Shown in pieces: positions 1-9,699 of a stretch of DNA of 64,000 nucleotides. Source of the DNA: Macrobrachium rosenbergii. Lineage: Eukaryota > Arthropoda > Malacostraca > Decapoda > Palaemonidae. The stretch covers positions 18,996,202 through 19,060,201 of the forward strand of contig NC_089762.1 of assembly GCF_040412425.1 (NCBI RefSeq), in the 5' to 3' direction. Each line of letters opens with the position of its first letter. The stretch's first letter is position 1. The notes under the pieces were generated by a model. That model was not told the DNA's origin, did not search any database, and was given only the letters and a program-made list of their open reading frames with translations. The position numbers were made by a program, and so were the translations under genes.

Positions 1-51
1 TCGAAATGAAATAGGTGTAGTAGTTCTTTTATACACTTTGAGGCCATAGTT

Positions 52-1330
52 TTGGGCTACTTGTCCAGCGTCCCTTATATTGGGCTACTTGTCCAGCTTC
101 CTTTATATTGGGCTACTTGTTCAGCTCTCCTTATATTGGGCTACTTGTCCAGCTTCCCTTATATTGGGCTACTTGTCCAGCTTCCTTTATATTGGGCTAC
201 TTGTTCAGCTTTCCTTATATTGGGCTACTTGTCCAGCTTCCCTTATATTGGGCTACTTGTCCAGCTTCCCTTATATTGGGCTACTTGTCCAGCTTCCCTT
301 ATATTGGGCTACTTGTCCAGCTTCCTTATATTGGGCTATTGTCCAGCTTCCCTTATATTGGGCTTTGTCCAGCTTCCTTTATATTGGGCTACTTGTTCAG
401 CTTCCCTTATATTGGGCTATTTGTCCAGCTTATATTGGGCTACTTGTTCAGCTTTCCTTATATTGGGCTACTTGTCCAGCTTCCCTTATATTGGGCTACT
501 TGTCCAGCTTCCATATTGGGCTATTTGTCCAGCTTCCTTTATATTGGGCTACTTGTCCAGCTTCCTTTATATTGGGCTACTTGTCCAGCTTCCCTTATAT
601 TGGGCTACTTGTCCAGCTTCCCTTATATTGGGCTACTTGTCCAGCTTCCTTTATATTGGGCTACTTGTTCAGCTTCCCTTATATTGGGCTATTTGTCCAG
701 CTTCCTTTATATTGGGCTACTTGTTCAGCTTTCCTTATATTGGGCTACTTGTCCAGCTTCCCTATATATTGGGCTAGCTTCCTTATATTGGGCTATTTGT
801 CCAGCTTCCATATTGGGCTATTTGTCCAGCTTCCTTTATATTGGGCTACTTGTTCAGCTTCCCTTATATTGGGCTATTTGTCCAGCTTCCTTTATATTGG
901 GCTTTGTCCAGCTTCCTTTATATTGGGCTACTTGTTCAGCTTCCCTTATATTGGGCTATTTGTCCAGCTTCCTTTATATTGGGCTACTTGTTCAGCTTTC
1001 ATATTGGGCTTTGTCCAGCTTCCTATATTGGGCTACTTGTCCAGCTTCCCTTATATTGGGCTACTTGTCCAGCTTCCCTTATATTGGGCTACTTGTCCAG
1101 CTTCCTTATATTGGGCTACTTGTCCAGCTTCCTTTATATTGGGCTACTTGTTCAGCTTCCCTTATATTGGGCTATTTGTCCAGCTTCCTTTATATTGGGC
1201 TACTTGTTCAGCTTCCTTTATATTGGGCTACTTTTCCAGCTTCCCTTATATTGGGCTACTTGTCCAGCTTCCTTTATATTGGGCTACTTGTCCAGCTTCC
1301 CTTATATTGGGCTACTTGTCCAGCTTCCCT
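52..1330. repeat. 28-bp minisatellite array (about 45 copies)
   Basis: Head-to-tail copies of a 28-bp unit containing gggctacttgtccagctt followed by a cc(c/t)ttatatt segment run through this whole stretch. Many copies differ by c/t at two positions (cttgtcc/cttgttc, tccc/tcct), and several are shortened by 2-12 bases (near 360, 430, 770, 900 and 1005). The plus-strand unit has no stop codon in any frame, and 28 is not a multiple of 3. Each frame therefore cycles through the same hydrophobic 28-residue peptide, so the long frames here are a by-product of the repeat. Confidence 0.95.
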
Positions 1331-1938
1331 CAACAATTTGCGAAAACTTTCTCATGAATTTCCTTTCATGAGTCTGACGACAATATATACACATCTCAAG
1401 TAAACTTTCCATTGCTCGCATGTAACATTCGTCATGATGAGCGCTGGGAGAATCGTCCAAAAAGGAAAGAGTAAGGTTCTCTGAATGTAATAAGAGGAAA
1501 AAGCAAAAAAGTGGTGAGACTAACGGATTGCGTTCTTTGTTGTTAGATTAAGCCAGCCTTGTGCTGGCACGGGCACTTGCACATACAGCTGCCCGTCAAA
1601 CGCATTACTTGGCGGAGCAGTTCTTAAATACGGGATGTCGAGCGTATATAAAATGGGGTATTATGCAGAGGAACAGTGTGTTATTTACGGAAAAGGTAGC
1701 GGGGAAGATCATGATAAATCGTGGATTATTTAGGAAAGGAGCTGTAAGAACAAACATCAATTGTCCAACTTCGAGAATAAGCGTTGCAAGTATTTAGAGG
1801 TTTTAACTTTCCCAAATAGCAAACATCTTGTCTTTCTCTGTCTGTCTTAGCGCAAGCAAAGGAACGTTAAGTGCCTTTGTTGGCTTATACAGTGATTTAC
1901 GCACATACTTGTTATGCGACTGTAGTGGGTCACAGCTG

Positions 1939-1942
<4 letters not shown>
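1331..1942. other. Unique AT-rich sequence, no gene recognised
   Basis: Non-repetitive sequence between the minisatellite and the first GA tract. A 78-codon frame lies at 1561-1797 (+), but it begins with GTG, has no recognisable motif and no good splice signals. I see no supported gene. Confidence 0.5.

Positions 1943-1992
<50 letters not shown>
1943..1992. repeat. (GA)n microsatellite
   Basis: About 25 uninterrupted GA dinucleotides. The Arg-Glu and Ser-Leu frames crossing it are artefacts. Confidence 0.97.
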
Positions 1993-1995
<3 letters not shown>

Positions 1996-2311
1996 TCATC
2001 ATAAAATGGGTGGACCTCGAAGAGGTATTCTTATCAGATTTTTTTTTCTGTGTGTGCGCTCTCCATATGGATTTGAAACCCACTCATTAGCAGAACTATG
2101 CCATAAATATTTCCCTTATGTGTATACCAACTTCTGAGTGTTGAGTTTGATTTTCAAGATAAGCGCCGATTGGTTGTAAACCGCTTTGATGTAACATTTA
2201 ATAGTGTCAAGAATGTCGGTCACGTCTTCTTCTCCATCTTGAATCTTCCCGGGATTTAGGCGATTGGTGGATAGAGATGCCCCTGGGGTCTGTCCAAGGG
2301 AAGGCTTAACC

Positions 2312-2313
<2 letters not shown>
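1993..2313. other. Unique sequence, nothing recognised
   Basis: Intervening sequence between two GA tracts. No open frame of coding character, SINE or RNA gene was recognised. Confidence 0.4.

Positions 2314-2364
<51 letters not shown>
2314..2364. repeat. (GA)n microsatellite
   Basis: About 25 uninterrupted GA dinucleotides. Confidence 0.97.
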
Positions 2365-2367
<3 letters not shown>

Positions 2368-3432
2368 GAGGATCTTTGGGAGAACGTCCAGACCAGGATT
2401 GAATCGAAATTCCCCCAAAGGAGATCTCGGAGGAGTCTCCCGAGACTCATCGGACGCTCTCGGATTATTCTTTATGACCCTGGAAATGATTTTAGGAGAA
2501 AATGCCGTCGTTCTTGCAGAATGCTTTAACGACTGCGAAATGCTGGCAGTTATGAGAATTTATGGAGCGCCTTTACTACAAGTATAATCCACTAGACGGC
2601 CGTGGTTCCTGCGTTATAGTTATTCTTTTTTTTCATAATAGCAAATGTTATTCTGTTTGTAAATGACTTTCAGGTGTAGAATGACATCATAAAAAGTCGA
2701 GGTAGTGATATATATCAGACTGGGCCCCATTATGAGCACATTTTATAAGCGTTTGGGAGTCAAGTTTCAAACGAATGGGTGTATATTAGAATATGTGGAT
2801 ATTATTTCCATTCGATGCTATGTTAATGTTCCAGGGACACGCTAACCACGTGAATCACAGAATTCCCCATCAGGAGTAATAATACAAATAAGCCTCATAC
2901 TTATCTTTGTGAAATGATGATGCGGCGAGAATTTCATGCCACTTGTGTTGCCATAAAAGTTTAAGGTTAGGAATCTGAAATGTGTAGAAATAATTTATGT
3001 TCCTGCTTCTGTTTTTACACGATAGTTTATTTGATTAGTAGTATGATTTCCGCTGATACTAAAATCTCTAGTAAAAGCAGAAAAAAGATAGAATTAAATA
3101 TTTTCTCAGTTTGACTCACTTGGAAGCAAGGACTTGATAGACCAGATATTGTTGTAAAAAAAACCGTTCTTTTCATTTCGTGTTTGTTTCGTATTTTTTT
3201 CGTTTTTTTCCCTTGCATCCAGTTTCTCCATTTTTGAAAACCTTCCTTATAGCTATTATAGACTTATGTTATTTAACACTCACACCTTCCTTCTAGGTTA
3301 GAGGAATTAGAGGAATCATTGATATAAGGAATTTTTTTTGCTGTCTATTTTAAAATGATTTTTCTCTTTTATTGCTGTATATATATTGAGGTAGAACAAT
3401 TTTCTTTTGATATTAGGATATGTAACAACATA
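2365..3432. other. Unique AT-rich sequence, nothing recognised
   Basis: No long frame, RNA gene or known repeat was recognised. Several T- and A-rich runs (2625-2635, 3190-3212) fit intron or intergenic DNA. Confidence 0.4.
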
Positions 3433-3622
3433 TTTGATACTGAACACGTTGTACCATACATACTTTTAAGGAACTGTTGCCAGTCATACAGTTTTCATAC
3501 TTCTGAATCTGATACATGTGTGATACAAGTTTCAACTGAACGTGTTTGATACTGAACACGTACATGTCTTGTATCATACAAACTTTTAAGGAACTGTTGC
3601 CAGTCGTACAGTTTTAATACCT
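3433..3622. repeat. Direct duplication, two copies about 112 bp apart
   Basis: The segment beginning tttgatactgaacacg and containing ttttaaggaactgttgccag occurs at 3433-3510 and again at 3544-3622, with point differences and a short insertion (acatgtct) in the second copy. It is an old tandem duplication of non-coding sequence. Confidence 0.85.
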
Positions 3623-4092
3623 CTCTTCCTGTTCAAATGCATTGAAATTGAAATAATTGACCCCAGTACCTCATGGATTCAAGGTATGATTGAAAAGTAA
3701 CGGTAAAACTTGTTTGATAACTGAAAATTTCAGTGTTTAAACGTGAAATATTGAAATTCTAATTATATAAATTTAGTTATGTACCCAAAACACATGATCC
3801 CTAGTGGGTGATGGTTGAGATACTATTAGTTTTCCTTACTTTTCCCAGTTTCCATTTTCCACACTAATAGCTTTTTCTTTCCAGTGTTAAATTGTCTTGT
3901 TACCCAAGCTCTAGACATGATATAAGCACAGTTAGCCATTTTTGTAGTTTAGGAAGCAACAGAATGTGAATAAATGTTTAAAAATAAAAAAGCAACATTG
4001 TGGCCTGTTTTTTTCATGCTGTGTTTTTTTCGTGAAAACATTTTTCCCGAAAAAAGCTTGTTTTTTTTCGGGTTGCAACCCTAGACCACTAG
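3623..4092. other. AT-rich sequence with a weak acceptor and AATAAA
   Basis: A good 3' splice-site look-alike (ctttttctttccag, ending at 3884) is followed by short open sequence and AATAAA near 3969. No frame after the acceptor is convincing, so I do not call an exon. Confidence 0.3.
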
Positions 4093-4251
4093 TTAGTAGT
4101 TCAGGTAGTTCCTTAGTTTCTGATTATTCATCTGATAAAAAATAGGGACCAGCTTCGAAAAAAAGCAGGTTGATACTTTGTTGTTTTCGTTTTTCATGAA
4201 TATTTTGACAATGGTGTCCTCGTCAGGTATCCTCACATCTCCACCCAACGC
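4093..4251 (-). CDS. Possible 3'-terminal coding exon, 52 codons plus stop
   Basis: On the minus strand a strong acceptor (cttttctttcacacag) ends just before 4251. It is followed by an open frame in phase 0 of exactly 52 codons, ending in TAA at 4093. The peptide is mixed-composition and protein-like: it starts ALGGDVRIPDEDTIVKIF and continues through a Lys/Asn-rich stretch, a Cys-Phe-Phe segment and a basic, Tyr-rich end. I do not recognise a family. A SINE lies upstream in the putative intron (4323-4634). The exon could be chance: the frame is short and no partner exon is identified. Confidence 0.3.
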   Translation of the reverse strand, partial: ALGGDVRIPDEDTIVKIFMKNENNKVSTCFFSKLVPIFYQMNNQKLRNYLNY

Positions 4252-4312
4252 CTGTGTGAAAGAAAAGGTGTCAGCAGATTGAATTGAAATTAATTCTTTA
4301 ATCCTGTACATA

Positions 4313-4644
4313 AAAGGATATCCCCCGTAGGGGGTAGTGCCGTCAGTTCACCTCATGCAGTGCACTGTAGGCATTACTTAAGGTTCTTTGCAGCATGCCT
4401 TCGGCCCCTAGCTTCAACCCCTTTCGTTCTTTTTACTGCACCTCCTTTCTTATTCTCTTTCTTCCATCTTCCTTTCCACCCTCTCCTAACAGTTGATTCA
4501 TAGTGCAACTGCGAGGTTTTCATCCTATTACACCTTTCAAACCTTTTACTGTCAATTTCCGTTTCAGCGCTGAATGACCTTATAGGTCCCAGTGCTTGGG
4601 TTTTGGCCTAAATTCTATATTCATTTCAATTCCTAAAGGATATC
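4313..4644 (+). mobile_element. SINE family A, full copy with 10-bp target-site duplication
   Basis: A 312-bp insert (4323-4634) begins ccccgtagggggtagtgcc and ends in a tattca/caattcct tail. It is flanked on both sides by the identical 10-mer aaaggatatc (4313-4322 and 4635-4644), as expected for target-primed reverse transcription. Another copy with its own 10-bp duplication is at 7872-8053, and a diverged copy is at about 37,398-37,765. It encodes no protein and must depend on another element's machinery. I cannot place it in a named family. Confidence 0.85.
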
Positions 4645-4913
4645 TGACATCAAGTCCTTTGTAATATGGTTGTTAAATATTTCTGAAATGTTATTCAGGG
4701 TACATAGTGCAACTGCGAGGTTTTCATCCTATTACACCTTTCAAACCTTTTACTGTCAATTTCCGTTTCAGCGCTGAAAGACCTCATAGGTCCCAGTGCT
4801 TGGTCTTTGGCCTAAATTCTGTATTCAATTCAATTCAATTCCTAAAGGATATCTGACATCAGGTCCTTTGTAAAATAGTTGTTAAATATTTTTGAAATGT
4901 TATTCAGGGTACC
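4499..4913. repeat. 204-bp tandem duplication including the SINE 3' end
   Basis: Sequence 4499-4702 (starting catagtgcaactgcgagg) is repeated at 4703-4913 with few differences. The unit includes the 3' half of the SINE, the right target-site duplication and about 60 bp of downstream flank, so the duplication happened after the SINE inserted. Confidence 0.93.
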
Positions 4914-5170
4914 GTCATCTGCCCAACTTCCTCCAACACTTGTCTTTCTTGCAGAAGTTTCATTGGGAGCGATGAATATTCTTTAAATGTTAACCTTGGT
5001 AACAGGTCCCCAGATGAAACGGGATAACTCATGTCACCGCTGCAATATTTTTATTAGCTTAGTATTACTTCCGACGCGTGGCTTCAATTACATGTTCTAT
5101 ACACACTGGCTCGCTGGTTTGCTTTTCTTAAAGAATGCATTCATTATATTTGCCAGGTTGATTGTTGAAG

Positions 5171-5172
<2 letters not shown>
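4914..5172. other. Unique sequence, nothing recognised
   Basis: An 88-codon frame starting at 4987 runs into the CT tract and has no coding character beyond it. No gene is supported. Confidence 0.35.

Positions 5173-5210
<38 letters not shown>
5173..5210. repeat. (CT)n microsatellite
   Basis: About 19 CT dinucleotides. Confidence 0.96.
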
Positions 5211-5212
<2 letters not shown>

Positions 5213-5967
5213 GCTTAAATCTTAAGCCTGTAAAGAAAATGAATCGGGTTTAGTGGTGTGGAAAGCTCAGCCTGTCTAGACACACCCAACCCTTTACTCG
5301 CCTGCTCATGCTTGATCAAGTGAAAAACGAAACGCATCTCATGATTAGACGATTCTGTTGCTTAGGAAACTTGGCTGACAAGTGAAAAGTGATGAAAGAG
5401 AACCAGTTTCCATTGATATGTTTTATATTGAGTGTGAGGATTCTGCTGTTAACCTTCCAATCTTGCAATTGCTAGATTAAAATATGGCTTAAGATGCTTA
5501 TCGAAAAGTTGGGTGATACCTCAGCATTGTTAGTTTTGCCGTTGATTTCTTTTTTGTGATGAGACGTAAATTGCATGTTTAGATAAGATTCTGCTCTATC
5601 TTGAAACTAAAGCCTTTCTTTTAGTGTTGATTACGTTGCTAATTGATATTTTGTGAATGCCAGTATTCTTAGGCTGCCTTTGCAAAGACCTTTAGTGGCT
5701 CATTACTAAGTTTTCAGAATTTTTATAAAATTTTTTGTTTTTATTTCGTCCTTCCTTTTATTCCCTTCTTCGTCCTGTCAGAAGCACCAAAGCCATTTCA
5801 TGCCAAGGTCTCTCCTTTCTGCTTCGTTGTTGCCTCTCCCTTTTTTTCTTGTTATCGAATCGTCTCGTTTTTCTACTTTTTTCTCTCTCTCTTTCTCTCC
5901 CAGATGTTGCGTGTGAGCGCGTTGTCTTAGTAGCAACAGGAAGACAAAACGCCTCAAGGGACTCGAA

Positions 5968-5970
<3 letters not shown>
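5211..5970. other. Unique AT-rich sequence, nothing recognised
   Basis: Non-repetitive apart from short CT-rich patches near 5881-5900. No gene or known repeat was recognised. Confidence 0.4.

Positions 5971-6044
<74 letters not shown>
5971..6044. repeat. (TC)n microsatellite
   Basis: Thirty-seven uninterrupted TC dinucleotides. Confidence 0.97.
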
Positions 6045-6047
<3 letters not shown>

Positions 6048-6352
6048 AGTTATCATTGTATATTACTTTGTTGTTTCATTTGGTGCGAGTCTCACATTTA
6101 ACATTGGTTATATTTTTGCATCTTTATTTCTTGAACTCGAGGTGTCTTTGGAGTATAGCGTTTTCAACTTGAATTCCAAATTCTAATCGCTTTAATTTCC
6201 AGACGATTTTCAGGCCCATTTCCTCCTCCCGGTGAAGTTCGTTTTGGGAGAAGTTGTTATGTCCCCCATTTGGTTCCTTCCTAAGAATTGCACTCGGTGT
6301 TGCTTTCATGTGGTGCATTTTTAATGGCCGTCTTATGTGATCTTTGTTGCAG

Positions 6353-6494
6353 TCTCTAACGAGTGTTCTTGAAGATGGCGACGGTTCGTACCTGCCCGGG
6401 ATCACCTGCCTTCATAATGAAGGGGGATGGGGACGGGGACGGGGATGGGGATGGAGTGGGGGATGCCTTTGGAGGAACAATAGGAGAGGGATGG
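6353..6494 (+). CDS. Weak internal-exon candidate
   Basis: The acceptor tctttgttgcag (ending 6352) is followed by an open phase-0 frame starting SLTSVLEDGDGSYLPGIT. It runs into a (GGGGAY)n block that gives Gly/Trp/Arg-rich peptide, and reaches a gtgggt donor-like site at 6495. The second half is low complexity, so coding potential rests on about 25 residues. No family is recognised. Confidence 0.15.
6420..6462 (+). repeat. G-rich (GGGGAY)n tract, G-quadruplex candidate
   Basis: Six runs of four or five G separated by AT or AC occur in succession from 6421. This satisfies the usual four-run G-quadruplex pattern. Confidence 0.8.
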
Positions 6495-6572
6495 GTGGGT
6501 GAATAAGGGGATTTTGGGGTGCAGAAGACTGAAGATGAAGTGGGGGAGGGGCCGGGATGAAGGTGAAGGTGA

Positions 6573-6573
<1 letters not shown>

Positions 6574-6641
<68 letters not shown>
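6574..6641. repeat. (GA)n microsatellite
   Basis: About 33 GA dinucleotides preceded by imperfect (GAAGGT)n. The tract continues a G-rich purine strand that begins near 6420. Confidence 0.97.
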
Positions 6642-6643
<2 letters not shown>

Positions 6644-7562
6644 TATCACCTGTAGTGTTCCTAAGAGCGAAGTTCTTAACCACATGATGATGGCTATTCA
6701 CTCATACTGCAGTGTGATGGATGCTTCTGATGGAAGGGGAGTCTGATTCATGGGGACTGCGTGAGCACTGTGTAAACGAGGAATTTCGACCTATTTAGTA
6801 CAATTCAAACAATTCACTGCGTTATGATGTACGAGTCGATGACATGCCCATGAAATCTGCAGTAGACCTTGTTTTGCAAGGGAACCAGGTCTTTGAAGTA
6901 CAAAATATAGCATTAAGAAAGCTTGATGGAGCGTTACAGTTTAGGGTCATTGGTCCCGATTCGTTTTGGATTATTTCTCTTTTTAACTTCATAAAAAGCA
7001 TGCCAGCTTTACTCCTTTTTTGTACATTTAAAAAAAATTTCGTTTGAAGATTTTTAAAGAGAAAAACTAACCATTTTGCTTTTTGAGAAGTTTCAAGTTT
7101 TAGGGTGCGATTAACTTGGCTTTTCCTTTGATCTTTATTGTAGAAAATCGCTTCTTAGTATGAAAATTATAATGGTTTTCATTACTATCTTCATTGATTT
7201 TTTTTAGACTGTTGTCTTTTGTAATGAAATGATGCATGTAAAAGAAACAATTTTTAGGTTATGTCTGTCATTTTTTATTTATTCGTAATTTTATGCTGGG
7301 TTTCTTTGCTGGCGACTCTTAGTATAATGCGTTGATGTGGTTGGTATTATGTTACCTGCCTGGATGTGGCCATTATTATGGCGTCAAATGCGACAGTGAG
7401 CGAGTGAATTCACCCTTCAAGTGCATAGGGCTTACGAGGCGGGGTTGGCCCGGCCAGTTTAGGAAGGGTGATTTTGCAAGTTGGGATTGAGCCGTTGTCT
7501 GTGGTCTTAATATCACTGCACGGGATTTGGTCCCAGATATTAATTTTTTTTTATGAAGTTTG

Positions 7563-7564
<2 letters not shown>
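6642..7564. other. Unique AT-rich sequence, nothing recognised
   Basis: No convincing frame or repeat. On the minus strand ATGGCCACATCCAGGCAG followed by gtaac (about 7355-7376) looks like a tiny first coding exon with a donor, but six codons cannot support a call. Confidence 0.35.

Positions 7565-7634
<70 letters not shown>
7565..7634. repeat. (CT)n microsatellite
   Basis: About 35 CT dinucleotides. Confidence 0.97.
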
Positions 7635-7637
<3 letters not shown>

Positions 7638-7778
7638 TTGATTTCTCATGTTTTTGTCCTCACCTAGTTAACCCAACGTTTTATCCTTTGGTCAGCTTTT
7701 GTGTTCTTATGTTCTTCACGGTTATTGTGTGATTAGATCAGCCTTATTATTCAGGCGCATATGAAAGCTGTCACAAGT

Positions 7779-7827
7779 TCAGCTCAGTGGTCTGGTTAAA
7801 CTAAGATGTACTTAACTTTTTTTTTTT
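7779..7827 (+). mobile_element. 3' fragment of tRNA-derived SINE
   Basis: cagctcagtggtctggttaaactaagatgtactta followed by a T-rich tail matches the 3' end of the complete SINE at 39,169-39,438. No 5' part is present, as in a 5'-truncated insertion. Confidence 0.75.
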
Positions 7828-7861
7828 GTATATGTGGAACAAAATGTGGAATAAAACATAT

Positions 7862-8063
7862 AATATTGTGACCCTGTAGGGCGGGTAGTGGTGTCATCCA
7901 CCTCACGTGGTGCACTTTAGGCATTACTTAAATTTTCTCTCGTTATACCTTTAAAACCTTTTACTCTCAATTTCCCTTTCATGGCTGAATGACCTCATAG
8001 GTCCTAGCACTTGGCCTGTGACCTAAATTTCATATTTCACTTCCATTTCCTACAATATTGTGA
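7862..8063 (+). mobile_element. SINE family A, internally deleted copy with target-site duplication
   Basis: The 182-bp insert 7872-8053 begins ccctgtagggcgggtagtgg, shares gcattacttaa, the ccttttact(c/g)tcaatttcc segment and gctgaatgacctcataggtcc with the copy at 4323-4634, and ends catttcctac. Identical 10-mers aatattgtga flank it (7862-7871 and 8054-8063). Compared with the longer copy, an internal segment is missing. Confidence 0.87.
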
Positions 8064-9517
8064 AGTGTGTTAGTAAATTTGGATCTGGTTATTTATACTA
8101 TAGTCTGTTTTTTTTTTACAGAGACGGATTTGCAATCACTCGCAGGGTGCCCTTTTAGCTTGGAAAAGTTTCCTGCTAGCTGATTGGTTGCAAGTATTTT
8201 GTCCGAATAGCATCATTGTTTTCAGATAATTACCAAGCAATGTGAATCGAAACTTATTTACTAACCTAAATTTCTCCCCCAGATATATGTTTTGTCAATA
8301 AATAATGTTAACGAATAAAGAGATTATAAAGTATTGTGATGGTAAGTCTAAATTTAATAACAACACCCGCGAAGTCAACGACAGGAGCTTGTTTTCGGAT
8401 GCACGCTGCATAATTTTTTTACTTTTCCCATATTCTAACACCAGTGGGATAAATTACACTAAACATAAGAAAAACATGTTATTTTAAACTTTCTTTGAAT
8501 ACCAGAATCTACTAAAAACATGGACTTAATAAAACTCGCTATTGGTGAAAACTTCCGGGGAGGTAAAAGGAACAGCCTGTGGCTTTAGATAAAATTTAGA
8601 TAAAATTACCTAGGTAGGTGGGCCTATTTTTTTATTTTTTTTTATTTATATGGTATCCACATGCCAGCAAATGTTGATGGGCAAGAAAACCTGTCAGATA
8701 CATATCATCTTTCATAGGCTTTTGTGCTGAAGCCTTTTGTTATATCATTATGATAAAATTGATGATAAATATGAGGAGGCTATTTTTTCTTTTACATAAT
8801 AATAATGTACTTCCTTTATTATGGCTTTATTTCTTGCACACATTTCAAACTAGGCTAGCCTATGTCTATGTGTCCTACGCCATTTTTTGACAATTGCAAT
8901 AAATTTTGCTTAACTCTTTAAGGTAAGGGATAACAGCAAACAGTAGCTGATGCTTGATATAAGTTTCAGGCTAGTTTTATGTAGGCCTATGATGTAAGTC
9001 CGTATAGAAAGGGTTTGCTAATTTTGTCGTAAAGGTATAGATTCTATTAATAGCACTATTTTCGGTTTGAGGATACTGTAGTCTTCCATAAATTGCATAA
9101 AAATCACAATTAAACGAATTCATAATTTCACCGAGTTACATCCGCGATACCCCTCCTTCTCCCTTCCATCCCCGCCTCGGTATTTGGCAGTAGACGCAAA
9201 TAGCCTACTAATCCTTAAAATGTATATGTGTATAGTACATTTTCTACTCAGTCACATATTCTTCTACTTCTCAAAATATCCGCAGAAACTCGTGTTAACC
9301 TTATATGTGTCCTGAACAGAACGCAAAATAAGAAAAAAAAAAGTTTTGTTATCTCGCATTGTCTGCTGTAACTTACATGAAAGAGTAAGTTGTTAATTTC
9401 TGCGAAATATATTTTTATTAGTGTGCACCTACAAAAAGAAGCATAGATACTATTTAATTGCAGATATAGCCATTAAAGTAATCTCAATAACATAACACTG
9501 ATTTCAACATTTACATA
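8064..9517. other. AT-rich sequence, one weak exon candidate
   Basis: A strong acceptor (gttttttttttacag, ending 8121) is followed by 35 open codons before TAA, with a weak donor near 8200. No family is recognised, so I leave it uncalled. The rest is AT-rich with no identifiable gene or known repeat. Confidence 0.35.
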
Positions 9518-9699
9518 AATCAGGAAAAAGCTGCAATGACATAAATCAGGAAAATGCTGCAATGACAATCACCTGTGATAGTTTTCCCGCCAGTGAAACG
9601 AAAATGCTGCAATGACAATCACCTGTGATAGTTTTCCCGCCAGTGAAACGAAAATGCTGCAATGACAATCACCTGTGATAGTTTTCCCGCCAGTGAACC
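9518..9699. repeat. Short tandem repeats at the left edge of the satellite
   Basis: First, a 26-bp unit (acataaatcaggaaaa(a/t)gctgcaatg) appears twice. Then a 50-bp unit starting aaaatgctgcaatgacaatc and ending ccagtgaaacg appears at 9551-9600, 9601-9650 and 9651-9699. The third copy reads straight into the main satellite through the shared ccagtgaa(a/c)cg. Confidence 0.95.

Noticed and set aside
80..1403. Three overlapping frames of over 400 codons at the left end
   Set aside because: All are translations of a 28-bp repeat that has no stop on the plus strand. No start context or unique sequence is present.
8122..8229. Exon candidate after a strong acceptor
   Set aside because: 35 open codons with only a weak donor, and no resemblance to a known family. 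Poly-T next to AG arises easily in this AT-rich DNA.
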